NCBI GenBank assembly: GCA_947579665.1
Contig: OX388352.1
Coordinates: forward strand, 38,062,216-38,126,215
Reading direction: 5' to 3'
DNA from: Sympetrum striolatum
Taxonomy: Eukaryota > Arthropoda > Insecta > Odonata > Libellulidae
DNA length: 64,000 bases
Position 1 is the stretch's first letter. The number at the start of each line of letters is the position of its first letter. Made by a program: the position numbers and the translations under genes. Below, piece after piece: positions 1 to 11,402 of this stretch. The notes beneath the pieces are model-generated. The model was not told where the DNA came from, searched no databases, and saw only the letters and a list, made by a program, of their open reading frames with translations.

Positions 1-620
1 TAACTTCCTATTTTTCATGATTGGCCCATTGAGAAAAATACGAAGCATTTTTTCTCCTTTTCAATGATCCTAAACTTTTAGTGACATCTTCAAACCTGGA
101 GTTAAAATATCTAAAATTATTTTACGACAAAAGCAAAGATACCGCTCCAACCGTAAACCTTTTGGAGTCTTTACGATCCTTCTTGGAAAGGGACGCTAGC
201 CGACTTCTCGGAATGAGAACGAGCTTCAACCTTCGCGGTGTTTTTTCTAGGGAGTCGTGAATGGCAAGGAAATTTTCCCTTGAGTTGGGGATATCTATGA
301 AAATGTTCTGTGTTTGATGATCGACTGTCAAACTACGGAACATGGGAAAAATTGAGGTTTTTATTTTCTGCTGCGATTACTGTACTCTTTTTGTACACTA
401 TTATTATATGCATTATGGTTTTCTATTACGTGAAGTTTACGAAGGGCTATACCAATCATTTAACCAAACGTTCATTACAGAAATATACGTCCGATAGACT
501 TTCCAAAAAAGCAGTTTTAGTGATCCTCATGATTCAGTTAATTCTTATTAAAGAAGCAATTGAAACCTTTTTAATTTATACTATAACACGAGATATTAGT
601 ACATATAGCATAAAAAGTTT
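1..620. repeat. Module C1, copy 1
   Basis: This copy is nearly identical to 21706-22320. It is a diverged relative of D (about 26,010) and more distantly of C2 and C3: shared landmarks include GGGGATATCTATGAAAATG and GCGATTACTGTACT. It has opposing open frames (310-624 plus, 104 codons; 122-343 minus, 73 codons). The plus frame is hydrophobic, but it is cut by a frameshift in the second copy. I read it as non-coding repeat. The hairpin CCGA-CTTC-TCGG, also seen in C2, is present near 200. Confidence 0.75.
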
Positions 621-1366
621 ATAATTATCTCTTTTATTTATGTAAAAGAATACCACCCTGTGCAGGCTGAAACCATGGAGTTTAATATTTAATATTTAAA
701 GCAATGCATATTGAAATTAAAATTTATAATTAATATATTGATTATTTTTATAATATTATTATTTGATAATTTATCGTGAGTAAATTAATCATTTTTAATA
801 CCAAATTACCATTTTTTATACTTTCACCGAATTGAAACAAAAACTAGGTAATAGAAGATGTAGGTACAACATTTTCGATTCATTAATCCCGTAATAAAAT
901 ACAATAAATTATTCTTCAATTACCACATTGTAAGACACAAAATTTATACCCCCCGGATATAACGCTGGGCAGGACATTACTGATAATTTTGTAAAGGAAA
1001 ATTAATATACTTACATTTTTTGCATTACAATTACTTGTTTGCTGTGAATGTGTTGAAAGATAATATCAGAATTCAGAAAGAGTAGCATGAGCAGCTTCGG
1101 TCATATATGTTAGGATTTTCAAAAAAGTTAAAAAAACTGCGCTCAAAATAATTGATTCTATACTGATCAAGTTCTTTAATAAATCTTAAAAAATCTTTAT
1201 TAAATCATCTCCTTTTGCCATTTTAATTCGGTACGAATCACAGTACATACAGTCTCTCAGACAAATATAATAAACACAGCCTCAAAACACATTACAAGTG
1301 AAAAAGATGAATGTTGATTATAAAAATCTTTAATATGAATCACGTAAAGTGTTAATTTACGGAAGC
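621..1366. other. AT-rich spacer before the A element
   Basis: No gene recognised. The stretch 850-1010 is a diverged relative of 4060-4220 (shared motif AAGATGTA-GCAC-AA-TTTTC). From 1020 on, the sequence is the 3' flank of the minus-strand A element and matches 24370-24727, 35950-36336 and 47830-48220. Confidence 0.55.
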
Positions 1367-1559
1367 AAAACTGGTCCTGGTAGAGTCTATAGGGAGGTGT
1401 ATTTGCCGCAGCATGCAAACGCATTTCAGTTTGCGCAGGAATGGAGTCGGTCTTTAGACTACTATTCTGCTTACTAATCTGCTTCCTACTAGGGTTACTG
1501 GGTTAGGTGAAACTTCTCCATCCTGCTTTCGAGCATTGTGTGACACTACCAGGACCAGC
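1367..1559 (-). ncRNA. Candidate structured RNA gene, A type, unit 1
   Basis: Read on the minus strand, a putative transcript of about 190 nt runs from G1559 to the T4 run at 1370-1367. The 5' end GCTGGTCCTGGTAGTGTC pairs with the 3' end GACTCTACCAGGACCAG: 17 positions with one mismatch. An internal helix joins GCAGGATGGAG (1526-1516) with CTCCATTCCTGC (1446-1435). A hairpin follows: GCAAAC, loop TGAAATGC, GTTTGC (1434-1415). A TATAAATA box lies 32 bp upstream (1591-1584). The B-type copies share the fold with compensated changes. Function is unknown, and no A/B-box internal Pol III promoter is evident. A MITE with 13 bp ends is the main alternative, but homology continues well beyond both ends. 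Confidence 0.5.
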
Positions 1560-1583
1560 TATTATTGGACGTCACATATGAGA

Positions 1584-1591
1584 TATTTATA
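1584..1591 (-). promoter_or_regulatory. TATA box of A element, unit 1
   Basis: TATAAATA on the minus strand, its first base 32 bp before the first base of the terminal helix. The following bases TCTCATATG are shared by all A and B copies except B4 and A4, which differ slightly. Upstream lies a conserved block ending CGGACAGG, the position expected for a proximal sequence element. The same box sits at 24951-24944, 36527-36520 and 48400-48393 in the other A copies. Confidence 0.5.
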
Positions 1592-2427
1592 CCTGTCCGA
1601 AGTAGGATATTTAGCTCGCGATGAGTAAAAATTAGTGCTTAAAATTTAAAGTTTCATTTGTTTACTGTAATCAATTGAGTTGCACATACGGTTAGTTAGT
1701 AAATTTGGCTTCAAACAGTCATAAAAAAAACTGCTCAATTCATGAAGCCACTAATATTTTCGATGATAACTCACATCTCTCTGTGATGTACCAGTTTCCA
1801 TTTTAGAAGCATTTCTTTTACACATTATAAACAATGATTTTGGATGGGATGGGAAGTGATTACTTTTATTTGGCGAAGTAAGTACCATCGTTTGTTTATC
1901 GAGGATTTTGGGTTTCCACCCTATGGTAGTTTTGATCACGACGAATGGCGCCGGAATTGGCGTATCGGTTAATAGTTCAGGAAACCTAATTGCGTACTAC
2001 ATAAGCTACTACCGACTCTAAGGAAATAGTACGGTTATTAAAGATACAAACCGGAATTCCATCCTCACTTGTATCTTCGTGGGAATCGAATCATCTAAAA
2101 CTGGTTAGACCCATTGAGATTAACAGTGGCTTGCCTGGAATTTAACATCTTTCTAAAAGTAATGAGTGAATTTATACAGATTTTTTTTTAATATAAGGAG
2201 GAGGAGTAAATAATACACAAACGACTATTGCGGGAGGGTTTATCCGAGCAAGAGTTTATTTTATTTAATGGTCGAATTATTTCACTTGAAGGTATAATAT
2301 TTCGGACTATAAAAAGGGTAAAATTTCTGTTACATAATGCATGCTAATGTTCATTTAAAATCATTAAATGTAAGGGTTGTGAAAGATAAAGTACACGTCT
2401 ACAATGTGGCGTTATGCTTTACCCAAA
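1592..2427. repeat. A arm of the diverged unit palindrome
   Basis: Upstream flank of the A element. Reverse-complemented, it aligns with the B arm (about 15,250-16,040). Shared pieces are CAAGCCACTG, TTTGTATCTTTAATAACCGTA, GTAGTACGCAA, ACGCCAATTC and the promoter block. No frame is preserved between the two arms, so the open frames here (for example 1751-1939 minus) are not considered genes. Confidence 0.7.
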
Positions 2428-3700
2428 AACTCACCTTTAATGGGTTCAGCATAGTTTTGAATTTGAAGAATTTCGCGAAAAATCGAAGACCGGTATTTTT
2501 CGCAAAATTTGGTCAACTTTCAGTCCCTGTAGAATTGTAATGCGGGTGGATCAGCAAATATTATTCCGCAGTTATATGCAGAATTTATTCAAAAATGACC
2601 ATGCGAGGTTTCAAAGTCCGCACTAAAAAATAAACACATTCGAATTTTTTGACCAGCTCTTTTCGATGCTAGCCCATTGTGCGGAATAGCTTACGAATAA
2701 TTCCTTCTTGTTACTTTCACTCTCGATTGGCAAGAGCAGTTCTTACGGAAGTCGGGGATTTCTACGAAAATGCTTGGTTACCGGTAATCAGCTTTCAACC
2801 AATGGAAATTGACTATGGTTGCCCTTTTTTTTGCAGCGATGACTGTACTTTCTTGTTCACTATTATTCTACACAATATTGATTCCTATATCATGACTATT
2901 AATAATGCGGATGTAGTAAACTTTTAGCCATACTACAAATTCTTTAATTTTTAGATTCCAGTAGTTTGAGTCACCGATTGAAAATTCCTTAGGGTAATTA
3001 CCCATTATTTTTATTGGGTGTTGTATTTTTGCAGATAATGGAAGTTTATACTTCCTTCCTTAGTTTATCCGTCAACTCACCTTTAATGGGTTCAGCTTCG
3101 TTTCGAGTTTGAAGAATTTCGCGAAAAATCGAACACCGGAATTTTTCGCTAAATTTGGTCAGCTTTCACCCCCTGTAGAACTGTTATGCGCAAGATTCCA
3201 CAAATATCATTTCGCAGTTATATGCAGAATTTATTCAAAAATGACCAAGCGAGGTTTCAGAGTCCGCATTAAAAAATGAACACTTTCGTATTTTTGGCCA
3301 GCACTTTTCGATTCTAGCCCACTGTTCGGAGTAGCTTACGACTCATGCCTTCTTGTTATTTTCATTCTTGAATGGCATGAGGAGATCTCTCGGAAATCGG
3401 GGATTCCTATGAAAATGCTTGTTTACCGGTAATCAGATTTCAACCAACGGAAATTGACTATGGTTGCCCTTTTTTTGCAGCGATGACTGTACTTTCTTGT
3501 TCACTATTATTCTACACAATATTGATTCCTATATCATGACTATTAATAATGCGGATGTAGTAAAGTTTTAGCCATACTACAAATTCTTTAATTTTTAGAT
3601 TCCAGTAGTTTGAGTCACCGATTGAAAATTCCTTAGGGTAATTACCCATTATTTTTGTTGGGTGTTGTATTTTTGCAGATTATGGAAGTTTATACTTCCT
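2428..3700. repeat. 646 bp tandem duplication including module D (unit 1 only)
   Basis: The segment starting ACTCACCTTTAATGGGTTC at 2430 is repeated 646 bp later, at 3076. Each copy includes one D module (about 2652 and 3298). Units 2-4 have a single copy. The second copy is closer than the first to the unit 3 sequence. The open frames here (2337-2540, 2679-2927) are not maintained between copies. Confidence 0.8.
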
Positions 3701-4735
3701 TATTTTAAAATCTGAAGAATTGGCAATGCTAAGGTTACTTCTTGTGAAACATTCGTCACTAATACACTGTATAATTTACTCTCACTAATACTGTCAGTAA
3801 TATACTATATACGCTAATAATAATGTACGGTAGGTTTTCCAGAAAATTTATTTTATTGGTCCACCTGATTGACTTGAGTTAATTTATAACATTTTACATT
3901 ATTATAATTGAAATAAAATTGGTCAATATAATATAGAACATAATTATAATTATAATTTTGTCAAGAAAGATCCTAGTCATGATATAATTTTAATATATAT
4001 ATTGAGTAAATTATCAATATTTTAGATAAGGTTGTAAATTTCAAAATATTTGGACCTAGAAAAACAAGACCTAACGGAAGATGTATGCACCAAATTTTCC
4101 ATTTACTAATCCCGTGGCAAAGAGAAGCTATTTTATCAAGATAAACACATTGCAGCACGCGAAATTTTTGACCCCTGGCAATAACTGAAATATATTTTAC
4201 TGACGATGTCGTAAACAAAAATTACCATACTTGAATTGGGGGCGAAGAATTTGAAGACGAATTATAGACGGGCAGAGATCTCCTGCTGGCGCAAGCTACA
4301 AGGGTTAACGAACAGAGTTAAAACATTTCCAATTCTAGAAAAATCTTCAAGATTTGTCTTCCTCAAGAAATTACATGTTTCATCTAAGAAACGGAAAATA
4401 GTATTCTATGTAGTTTAGTAATGGACATTTTTCGATTATAGTTGATGCATTAAAGGAATCGATACGTTTTTCCATCTAACCTTAGCGAGAGCGATTTAAA
4501 AATGACAAATATTAATGATAAATTCAATCAAAAACAAATTAATTGTAGCAATAAATTAAATAGTTTTGAAAGAAAGCACGCTATTGCTTAAATTAAAGCG
4601 CTGTAACCGATCATTTCCTTCATCGATGACATTTTATTACAACTTTTACCTTTCAATTGGCCCAACATTTTGAAAATCCAACAATATTTGTATTAGTCAA
4701 ACAAATCGTAAGAGGCAACGAATTCACTGGAAAAG
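3701..4735. other. AT-rich array spacer
   Basis: No gene seen. It contains long AT runs (3890-4020) and a stretch with relatives elsewhere in the unit (4060-4220 versus 850-1010). It matches 26,460-27,479 and 49,910-50,946 in other units. In unit 3 about 200 bp of this stretch was lost when the hammerhead-like block arrived. Confidence 0.6.
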
Positions 4736-4743
4736 GAATCTAA
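4736..4743. other. Left 8 bp target-site duplication GAATCTAA
   Basis: GAATCTAA directly precedes the left inverted repeat and recurs at 15184-15191 directly after the right one. The uninterrupted sister units have it once (27480-27487, 38979-38986, 50947-50954). Confidence 0.93.
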
Positions 4744-5649
4744 GGTTAATGGTAGTTAAGTGAGGTTTTTTAAAGATCCATCCCTAGGCGCCGTTCTTGC
4801 TGCTTTATCACAGTTTTTTCCCACGACTCGAGCTCAGAGCTGATAAAGAACCTCGGCTTATCAGCAGGCATCGGGATTTTTCAAACCGAAAGGTAAACAA
4901 AGGCCTGCAGTACGATTTGAAAAGTTATAAATAATTGCAATATACAACAATTTGATATCTCCGTCGTATCCTTCGTCTTAAGACTTGTTCATGCGTCTTT
5001 TGATCTACGCTCTACGATGAAAATTAAGGTGTTCTATGTTTTCTATACAAATTATCCGGTGAGTTGTGGCAACGCTGCATTAGCAGGAGATCCATAGGCG
5101 GGGATTTCAAGAATTTGAGTGTGGCAAATTTCCATTAAATCTAAATAATTACAGTAATTAAAGAGTAAAAAAATCTGATGTGGCCAGCACATGACTTTCT
5201 CCATATATAAGATGTAAATATTTATCTACGACAGTATTTTCGAACTCTATATTCCATCTAAACTTGGTAGATGAGTGATTAATAAATATATTATTATCTT
5301 TTACGTCACAAACATTATTAATAATGTTTTTTGGGACATGATCGATGAAAAACGATGAAATTTGCCTTTTGCCCATAGAGCCCAGAGCGCCCACAAAGTA
5401 CATAACCAGCAACTTCCGGTTTATCAGTATTTCATGAATAACTCCTAAACAATCAGTGATACAAAAATATGTTTCATACAAAAGTTATAGTAAATTTCAT
5501 TTTCTAAAACGTTTACAAATAATAGTATATACCTAAATCTCATATTTATGGAGATATTTTGAAAACCGGAAATGAGCTTTGGAGAATGAAGCTCGACTTC
5601 CGTTTAACCGATTTAATCCAAAAACTAATCAACTCTAATGACACCAATT
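4744..5649 (+). repeat. Left terminal inverted repeat
   Basis: Pairs with 14278-15183 read in reverse. I noticed only scattered differences, such as one T in a T-run near the tip and a few single substitutions. Homology stops at the ACACCAATT motif (5641-5649). The minus-strand open frame at 5158-5481 recurs in the right repeat at 14446-14874 because of the inversion, and is extended there. The two frames differ by several substitutions and no domain is recognised, so I do not call it a gene. Confidence 0.9.
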
Positions 5650-6104
5650 GACCCATTATTGGCCGGAACTATTCGCTATCGATGAATTTTGATGTTATTT
5701 AAATTTTTAGACGTTATGGGACTGTTTAATACAAAGATATCTTAAAAAATCCAAATTTTTATCGCTATCTTAGTTTTTGGACGTGTGTGAAATTTCGTAC
5801 GGTGGCCATAAGGGAGTAAAATATATAAATTATACTTCATGATGTTTATTACCATTTTTATTATAGTAAACGTTACAAAACTTTTTTAAAAACTAGACAT
5901 AATAGTAAAACAGGATATCTTTTTATAAATCAGCAGAAAAGTCCATTCTGCGCGTTTTACATAATCATATCTTAACGATTTCAATCGCATCTCGCTATAA
6001 TACATACCAAGTAATCAAGAACAATTAAACTCACATTATTTTCAATTTTCAAATCACATTGTTAATCATTTTCAAATCACGTGACCTTGTTTTCTTTCAC
6101 GAAT
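5650..6104. other. Interior of large element, no gene
   Basis: AT-rich. I see nothing coding or repeated here, and I found no clear piggyBac left end beside the piggyBac fragment that follows. Confidence 0.4.
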
Positions 6105-6536
6105 TTAGCGCGTGTGAAAGGCGACATAGCACCCCTTTGGGTGAAGTACTATATTACATTTAATACAGTAAAATGAATCAGTCTTCTGACAATTTCCACA
6201 ACGCCTTGGTTTCTCAATACCATCAACTAGATGGTCAATACCGTCAAAACGAATTTCTGGAGGTACAAGAGACGTTTTTTTAAGGATAACTGGGGCGGGT
6301 CCGGGTTTGTTCGGCAGGGTTGGGGTAGATAGTGAAGGAATTACAATTCTTCGGACAAACTCATGGAGAGAAATATCTATTTCCTTGTACCGGAACAACA
6401 TCCAAGCGTTTGCAACACTGCCGTTTAGCATGAACCTGATCTTCCCAATATCGCGAATACTAGGGACGTCATCTGGCCCTGCTTCACTATGTGCATCGTC
6501 TTGATCAGAGTGTATTTGAATGCGGAAGATCTTCAT
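6105..6536 (-). pseudogene. piggyBac-family transposase, C-terminal fragment
   Basis: A 143-residue frame on the minus strand. The middle (about residues 45-75: NAWMLFRYKE, then ISLHEFVRRI) resembles the end of the piggyBac catalytic region. The C-terminus has the cysteine-rich zinc-binding domain typical of the family: RRCGNCQKTD, then FYCIKCNIVL, then a final Cys and His. That domain binds the transposon ends in piggyBac. The N-terminal part and the catalytic aspartates are missing. I could not extend it convincingly upstream, so this is a truncated remnant. The first 30 residues do not look like the family and the annotated start is arbitrary. Confidence 0.7.
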
Positions 6537-7424
6537 ATCCCTTTAATAGTTTGCTATATGTATCCATTTCACATATAAATGTTCACAATACGGTGTCGCA
6601 AAATATTGTTCGTTTCCTTTTTAACTTGTTTAATTCCATTATTTCACTTGTAATGGACAATATTGTTAACCTTTGGTAACTTCAAAACTAAGGTAGTTTG
6701 ATTAAATCGGAAAATGAGATTGAGCAACTATTCAGCTATTTAAGAGAAAAAATCAGCAGTGCATCTCAAATACTTACGTTAATATGACCATAAACGTCTG
6801 GAAATTCATGGTTTACTGAATATTACGAAAATTCGTAACTCGATAACTAAAGAAAAGCAGGCACCAGCATTTCACCCATGGAGAGAGAAAAACATTCATA
6901 ATTCCATTCATAACTTAATTACTAAGTTGATTATTAAGAATGGAGCACAGGACGGAGCCTTTGTGCGACCACTAGAAGTATTGCACGACCTTATTCTCTC
7001 TTTTTTAATTCAATGAATTCAGGGTGAAAGAATTATTTTTATTTTCACTGATCGTTTTCATCTGGATTGGAGAAAAGTTCATGAAACCGTTCGTCAAATC
7101 ATCATTTTCGAGTCTGAGGAATTTATAGTTAAATCCATAATGCATGAGTAAATGCTAAATTTTAGAAGTCAAATTTACTGATGAATTTAGTCAGGTGCTG
7201 ACACACTAAAACAGTTTAACATTGCATTAACGTTTTGGAATGTACATGTTGGTTTCCGGCAGCGGTAGTTAGTGAGCTACTAATTAACCACCCCTTCCCT
7301 ATTTGTTAACTGCCGCGTATTGTACTTGCATTTAGGATAAAAGATAACATAAATTCCCCTCTAATATATTTTCATTTAATGTCATTTAGGCTTCAGCTTT
7401 TATGTACGACGTCTACATTAAAAA
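6537..7424. other. Interior of large element, no gene
   Basis: No recognisable coding sequence. It could hold decayed upstream piggyBac sequence, but I cannot show that. Confidence 0.35.
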
Positions 7425-7865
7425 ATCTTTTTATATGAATCTATAGATTATCACTAATGGTTCAGAAGACCCAAAGCAATCCCATTAGGAATGCTTCTTA
7501 ACTCCCTCTATCTTTCAACGGTAAATAAAAACATTGGGATTACTAACTTTTCTTTTTGCTACTGCATATGTATACACACTCTGCGTACCGAATTTTAGTG
7601 TATGGCAGAGGGTGCTCTTACCATAATTCATATTACCTCTTTGGTAACTAATGCAAATAGTCTTTGTATATAGAATAATTAATAACTATCCATGTCTAAT
7701 AATACTTTATTGACATTCTCTATTTTTGTGAGGCTTAACTTCGACGCCCTAAAAAATATATTCCTTTTTGCATCTATAGTTTACCAGTTACGATTCAGAA
7801 GAGCCAAATCGATCCCGTAAGAAATGCATCTTAAGTTTCGCTTTAATCCTTTAGTTACTGTTTCC
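7425..7865. repeat. Degenerate direct repeat, about 350 bp apart
   Basis: The stretch with ATCTATAGATTATCAC and GGTTCAGAAGACC (7439-7471), followed by CCCATTAGGAATGC, is echoed at 7773-7836 with ATCTATAGTTTACCAG, GATTCAGAAGAGCC and CCCGTAAGAAATGC. The two are clearly related but diverged. The nature of the element is unknown. Confidence 0.5.
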
Positions 7866-8795
7866 ACTACGAAATTAATTTGAAAATAATCATCTACGGT
7901 CTTAAGAGAAATTGGATAGGGAAGGTACCCTATAAAAATACATATAATCGACGTAAATTATAGCTTTTGTTTCCAAACTATGAGATCCTTGGTAGATCCC
8001 CATAAATGTTGCTTATAATTAATTGTTCCATTTAACTTAGAGTTTCTAACTTAATTTTTTAACTAAGATGAATTTGAATCTGCATATCATACCAATTGCT
8101 ACCGTTTTGAGTTCTGTTGGAGGCACATTTACTTCATCCAACGTTCCTAAGCGGTAACTGCCGTGGGAGTACACCGTGTGAAGAATAACATGGTTCTACG
8201 TTTCCTATGTTAAATTGCCAATAATAATTGCCATAAAGCCTTAATTTCTACGTCCTTAATGTAAGCCCTATTTTCGTTTACTTCTGAACAGTTAATGCAG
8301 TCTCAAGAAAATGATTGGAATTCCTCACACAAATGAACGAAGCATATGAATAGAGAAGACTTAAATGTAACACTGCGATGGTCGATCTCCAATGCCCAAA
8401 ACTATGGTAGGTAAGAGAGAGAAAACAAGAGATTACGTAGGAGTAGAGATTGCATCATTTTGCGTCTTACTATACTCCTGAAATACCTAATCCGCTGCGT
8501 TCAACAAGCCGCTTTACAGTGGCAAGCCGTCATCCGTTCTTGCAAAGAGCACCAACTCAAATGAAGCCCTAAGACCCATTCCAATAATTCAGCAAAAGGA
8601 GCAGTTATTGCCTTGCATGTCCAAATCGTTCATGTACTAAATACATTACATTAGTATATTCTACAAAATTCAGAGAGGGCAATTATGGGACGGAAAGGAA
8701 AAATCCATTCTGCAAATTCAGGCGGAAGGCAGGGTAAGTTATACGAAAATAATTAATGAGTCAACGAAGGGTGTTTTTTAATTAGCATCGCGTGG
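7866..8795. other. Interior of large element, no gene
   Basis: I see nothing coding or repeated here. Confidence 0.35.
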
Positions 8796-8831
8796 TGTAC
8801 CATACACCCCAGGCAAGCACTAAAGGGTTAA
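8796..8831. mobile_element. Possible piggyBac right end with TTAA
   Basis: Read in reverse from 8831, the sequence is TTAA, then CCCTTTAGTGCTTGCC, the CCY-start and TTAA target style of piggyBac ends. Next to it is a short palindrome, GGTGTACCATACACC. Together with the minus-strand piggyBac C-terminus at 6105-6536, it could mark the 5' end of one decayed element of about 3 kb. The matching left end was not found. Confidence 0.4.
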
Positions 8832-9403
8832 CTTTCTACGTTCTATGGCGAATTTGATTGGACATAACAATAAAAAGAACTTAAGATAAATTACATAAGG
8901 TAATTATTCTGTAAAATGTCAAATTTTTAAACTTTATATGTTTCGTTTCCTAATTACGAGAACTTTCAAAAACTCTTAAACTTCATGGTTATAACATTAA
9001 CTGTTGAATTATTATCTAATAGTAAGCAATCTATCATTTTCCCTCCTTCAATTAAAGGCGTACTATACACAGTAAAATTTTTTTATATGTCAGAAGGATC
9101 ATAAGTTGGAATGAGAAAGTAAATGTCATTTTTACATTTTTGTATTCATTAATTACCAATGAGGTTCATCATCTCTGGACATTTTTGTCCAAAACTTGGT
9201 ATGCGAATGCAGTATTGACAGTAGACAGAAGAATGATTTCAAGTCTGCTACCAGTATCTATATGCAAGGCAATATTTCAAACGCCAAGCAAATAGATTCC
9301 ATTAGCAGCCCTGAAAAGAACTTTTTTACTATGTAGCCATCGGCCTCTTCAAATATCCATGCTCAAGACAATCTTCTCTTCTCTTCCTTACTATATATGT
9401 GGA
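8832..9403. other. Interior of large element, no gene
   Basis: No coding sequence or repeat recognised between the possible piggyBac end and the Merlin fragment. Confidence 0.35.
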
Positions 9404-9925
9404 TTAAAGCAATTCATTGCCCGCACGAGGTCTTGGAATAGTTTTTTCTGGAGTGCGATGCCTGCTCCTCCAAACATATTCGACCACGTACGTTTCGAAC
9501 GGTCCTACTCCTACCCTCCCGATTCTTCTTCTCATGTCTCTTTTAATCACAGACCACAGACTTTCCACATTCTGGGTGTGAGTTTCTTTTTTTCCTGGCT
9601 TAACAAAATCTACTCCAAGCTCCCTTGAGATCATACCAGAGGGATAGCGATTGATCCATCCTATGGATATTGCAAGGACCTCATCCAAACTAAGTCGGAA
9701 ATGGGTAAAAATAGTGACCGCCTTCACTGAGCTTACCTTTCGACAGCTCTTATCATTGCACCGGTAGACAGGATGTCTACTTTTCCCATTCGCTTGTAAT
9801 CTGCGCAATCTCCCACACACACAAACCTTGCACATGGATATTATTCCCGTTGAAATAAGGAACTTCATTACGCCCACCACGGCCAGGTGCGCTTTTAAGG
9901 CAGAGATGCTCTTGCAGTAATCCAT
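9404..9925 (-). pseudogene. Merlin (IS1595/ISXO2-like) transposase, internally deleted
   Basis: A 173-residue frame on the minus strand. Residues about 33-60 form a zinc-ribbon-like stretch (CKVCVCGRLRR ... YRCNDKSCRKVSS). Next comes the helical region expected in this family (LSLDEVLAISIGWINRYP). The C-terminal part has ETHTQNVESLWSVIKR and then ETYVVEYVWRSRH, the very typical end of Merlin and ISXO2 transposases, with the last catalytic Glu in VESLW. About 100 residues containing the two catalytic Asp positions are missing between ELGV and ETHTQ, with no frame loss. So it is an inactive internal-deletion derivative. Merlin elements make 8-9 bp target duplications, which matches the surrounding 10.4 kb element, but that link is only suggestive. 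Confidence 0.72.
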
Positions 9926-10289
9926 AATCGACTGTGAACTCTAGATCAAGAGTAAAAGTCAACTTCTCTTCTCCTCTTTTTATACACGTTCCCTTAGGAA
10001 TCTTATCTACTTGGCTGAATCTCCGTCACGATTTCAGTTATCACTTATGATTAAATTATCAATCACCAACTTCACCCTTCATTGCGCAACTGGCATGGGA
10101 AATTCTTCCGGCCCAAACGGCGGACAAAGCAGAAACTGAACCTTAGCTGAACTGAATGCAGATGCACATATACTTAGCAGAAACGAAATTAAATATTTCC
10201 CGTATTTTTCCAGTTGGTAAAAAGAGGTCGTTGAGAGGTTTTTTGTGATGGTTGCACTTCCATCGCTGCACTTAACCGATTCTGGTCGT
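9926..10289. other. Interior of large element, no gene
   Basis: No gene recognised. The pyrimidine-rich CTTCTCTTCT stretch at 9963 is also seen at 9373, but in the same direction, so it is not an inverted terminus. Confidence 0.35.
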
Positions 10290-10620
10290 AATTATGTACC
10301 TGCCAATACCGGTTACCTTCTTACATAAAATTTCTGGTTATGCATGTAATCTATCGTCCTCTTTTACAATCAGCTAAAATCCTCGTATATTCTTAAAGGA
10401 AAACGCATGAGTTCGGATTCAACAATGGGATCGGTCGTCAGGGTGATGAAAATAAAATTTCGTATTCTATTTTACGGATACTCTCACGAATTCAAATCGA
10501 AAGCAATATTGCACGAATATAATACGAATCTTCATTCAATTTCGTTTCTTTTGGTGTTTGTCTCAATAACGCGTTAATATTTTTCCTATTTTAATTTTGC
10601 AAAAGTAATAAACCCCTTAT
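10290..10620 (+). repeat. Dispersed repeat shared with 18780-19115
   Basis: Diverged but colinear with 18780-19115. Shared landmarks are TTACCTTCTT, TATCGTCC, GGGATC-GTCGTCA, ATCTTCATTCAATTT and TTTAATTTTGCAAAA. One copy lies inside the 10.4 kb element and the other in the unit 1-specific flank. No coding sequence is visible. Confidence 0.65.
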
Positions 10621-10956
10621 AAAAGAAATAAAATAGAGAAATTATCCCTCATAAATGGCTTTACGATGGTTCAGGACATTCTTCATTAAGATAAATAAAC
10701 TTTTTATGGGCTTGAATCAATTTTTTGAAGCTGCTTTTCTGTTTTCATAGAGACACCTCCAAAACGTTAATTTTGAAAACATCAACTGCTTTTTAAGACG
10801 TTAAAAAACGGTAACCTCATAGGGGAGAATGGGGGAATGCCGGTATGTTAAACGGTTTCATTTATAGCTATTATAAAAACTGTAAATTATTTGATTTAAC
10901 ATTTTTAGTGGTTAGCATATATACTATATATATATGTACGAAGAGTAGCATATGAG
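10621..10956. other. Interior of large element, no gene
   Basis: No gene. A short GGGGAGAATGGGGGAATG tract at about 10,820 and an AT stretch precede the pogo fragment. I could not identify transposon ends. Confidence 0.35.
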
Positions 10957-11402
10957 TACGCAGTTAAAAATGAAATCACCCGCAGATTTTATGAAAACGA
11001 ACGAATAGCTGGCAAAGATTGGCTGTATGGGTTTCTGAAAAGAAACCCATCTGTAAGTGTTCGTAAGCCCGAAGCCACGAGCATAAATCGAATATCGGGA
11101 TTTGATAGAGAAGAAGTCACCAAATTTTATGACAATCTTGAATCAACTCTGTCAAAAAGCCAGTTCACACCTGACCGAATCCTCAATGCAGATGAGACTG
11201 GAATAACAACCGTACAAGACCCTGGCAAAATACTTGCAACAAAAGGAAAAAAAAGTTGGCTCTGTAACCAGTTGGTAGAGGGGGAAGCTAGTAACTGTTA
11301 TGTGTGCAATAAGTGCTTCTAGCATCTTTATTCCTCCACTTTTCATTTATCCCAGGAAAAGAAAGAGCCCGCTGTAAACGAAAGATGGTCCGCCTTGTGC
11401 CA
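10957..11402 (+). pseudogene. pogo/Tigger-type DDE_1 transposase fragment, frameshifted
   Basis: There is an open frame from TAC at 10957 to a stop at 11320-11322 with no methionine. It includes AGKDWLYGFLKRNP (end of the CENP-B-type DNA-binding region), FDREEVTKFYDNLES, and DRILNADETGITTVQ with the first catalytic Asp of the DDE_1 domain. After KGKK, homology continues in a second frame (VGSVTSW, stop, RGKLVTVMCAISAS, FIPPLFIYPRKRK, DGPPCA) up to about 11,400. So it has a frameshift and several stops, and both ends are missing. In pogo-like elements the protein cuts and pastes the element. Identification is by motif order and is fairly secure. Confidence 0.8.

Noticed and set aside
310..624. 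Hydrophobic 104-codon frame in C1, membrane-protein-like
   Set aside because: Frameshifted in the second C1 copy, and AT-rich DNA readily yields hydrophobic residues.
1470..1540. CCTAACCC and TAACCCTA in the A element as a possible telomerase RNA template
   Set aside because: The repeats do not match the usual arthropod TTAGG, are not contiguous, and are absent from the B type, so the idea has no real support.
5158..5481. 107-codon frame recurring as 142 codons at 14446-14874
   Set aside because: It lies in the terminal inverted repeats, so the recurrence is due to the inverted repeat itself. No domain.
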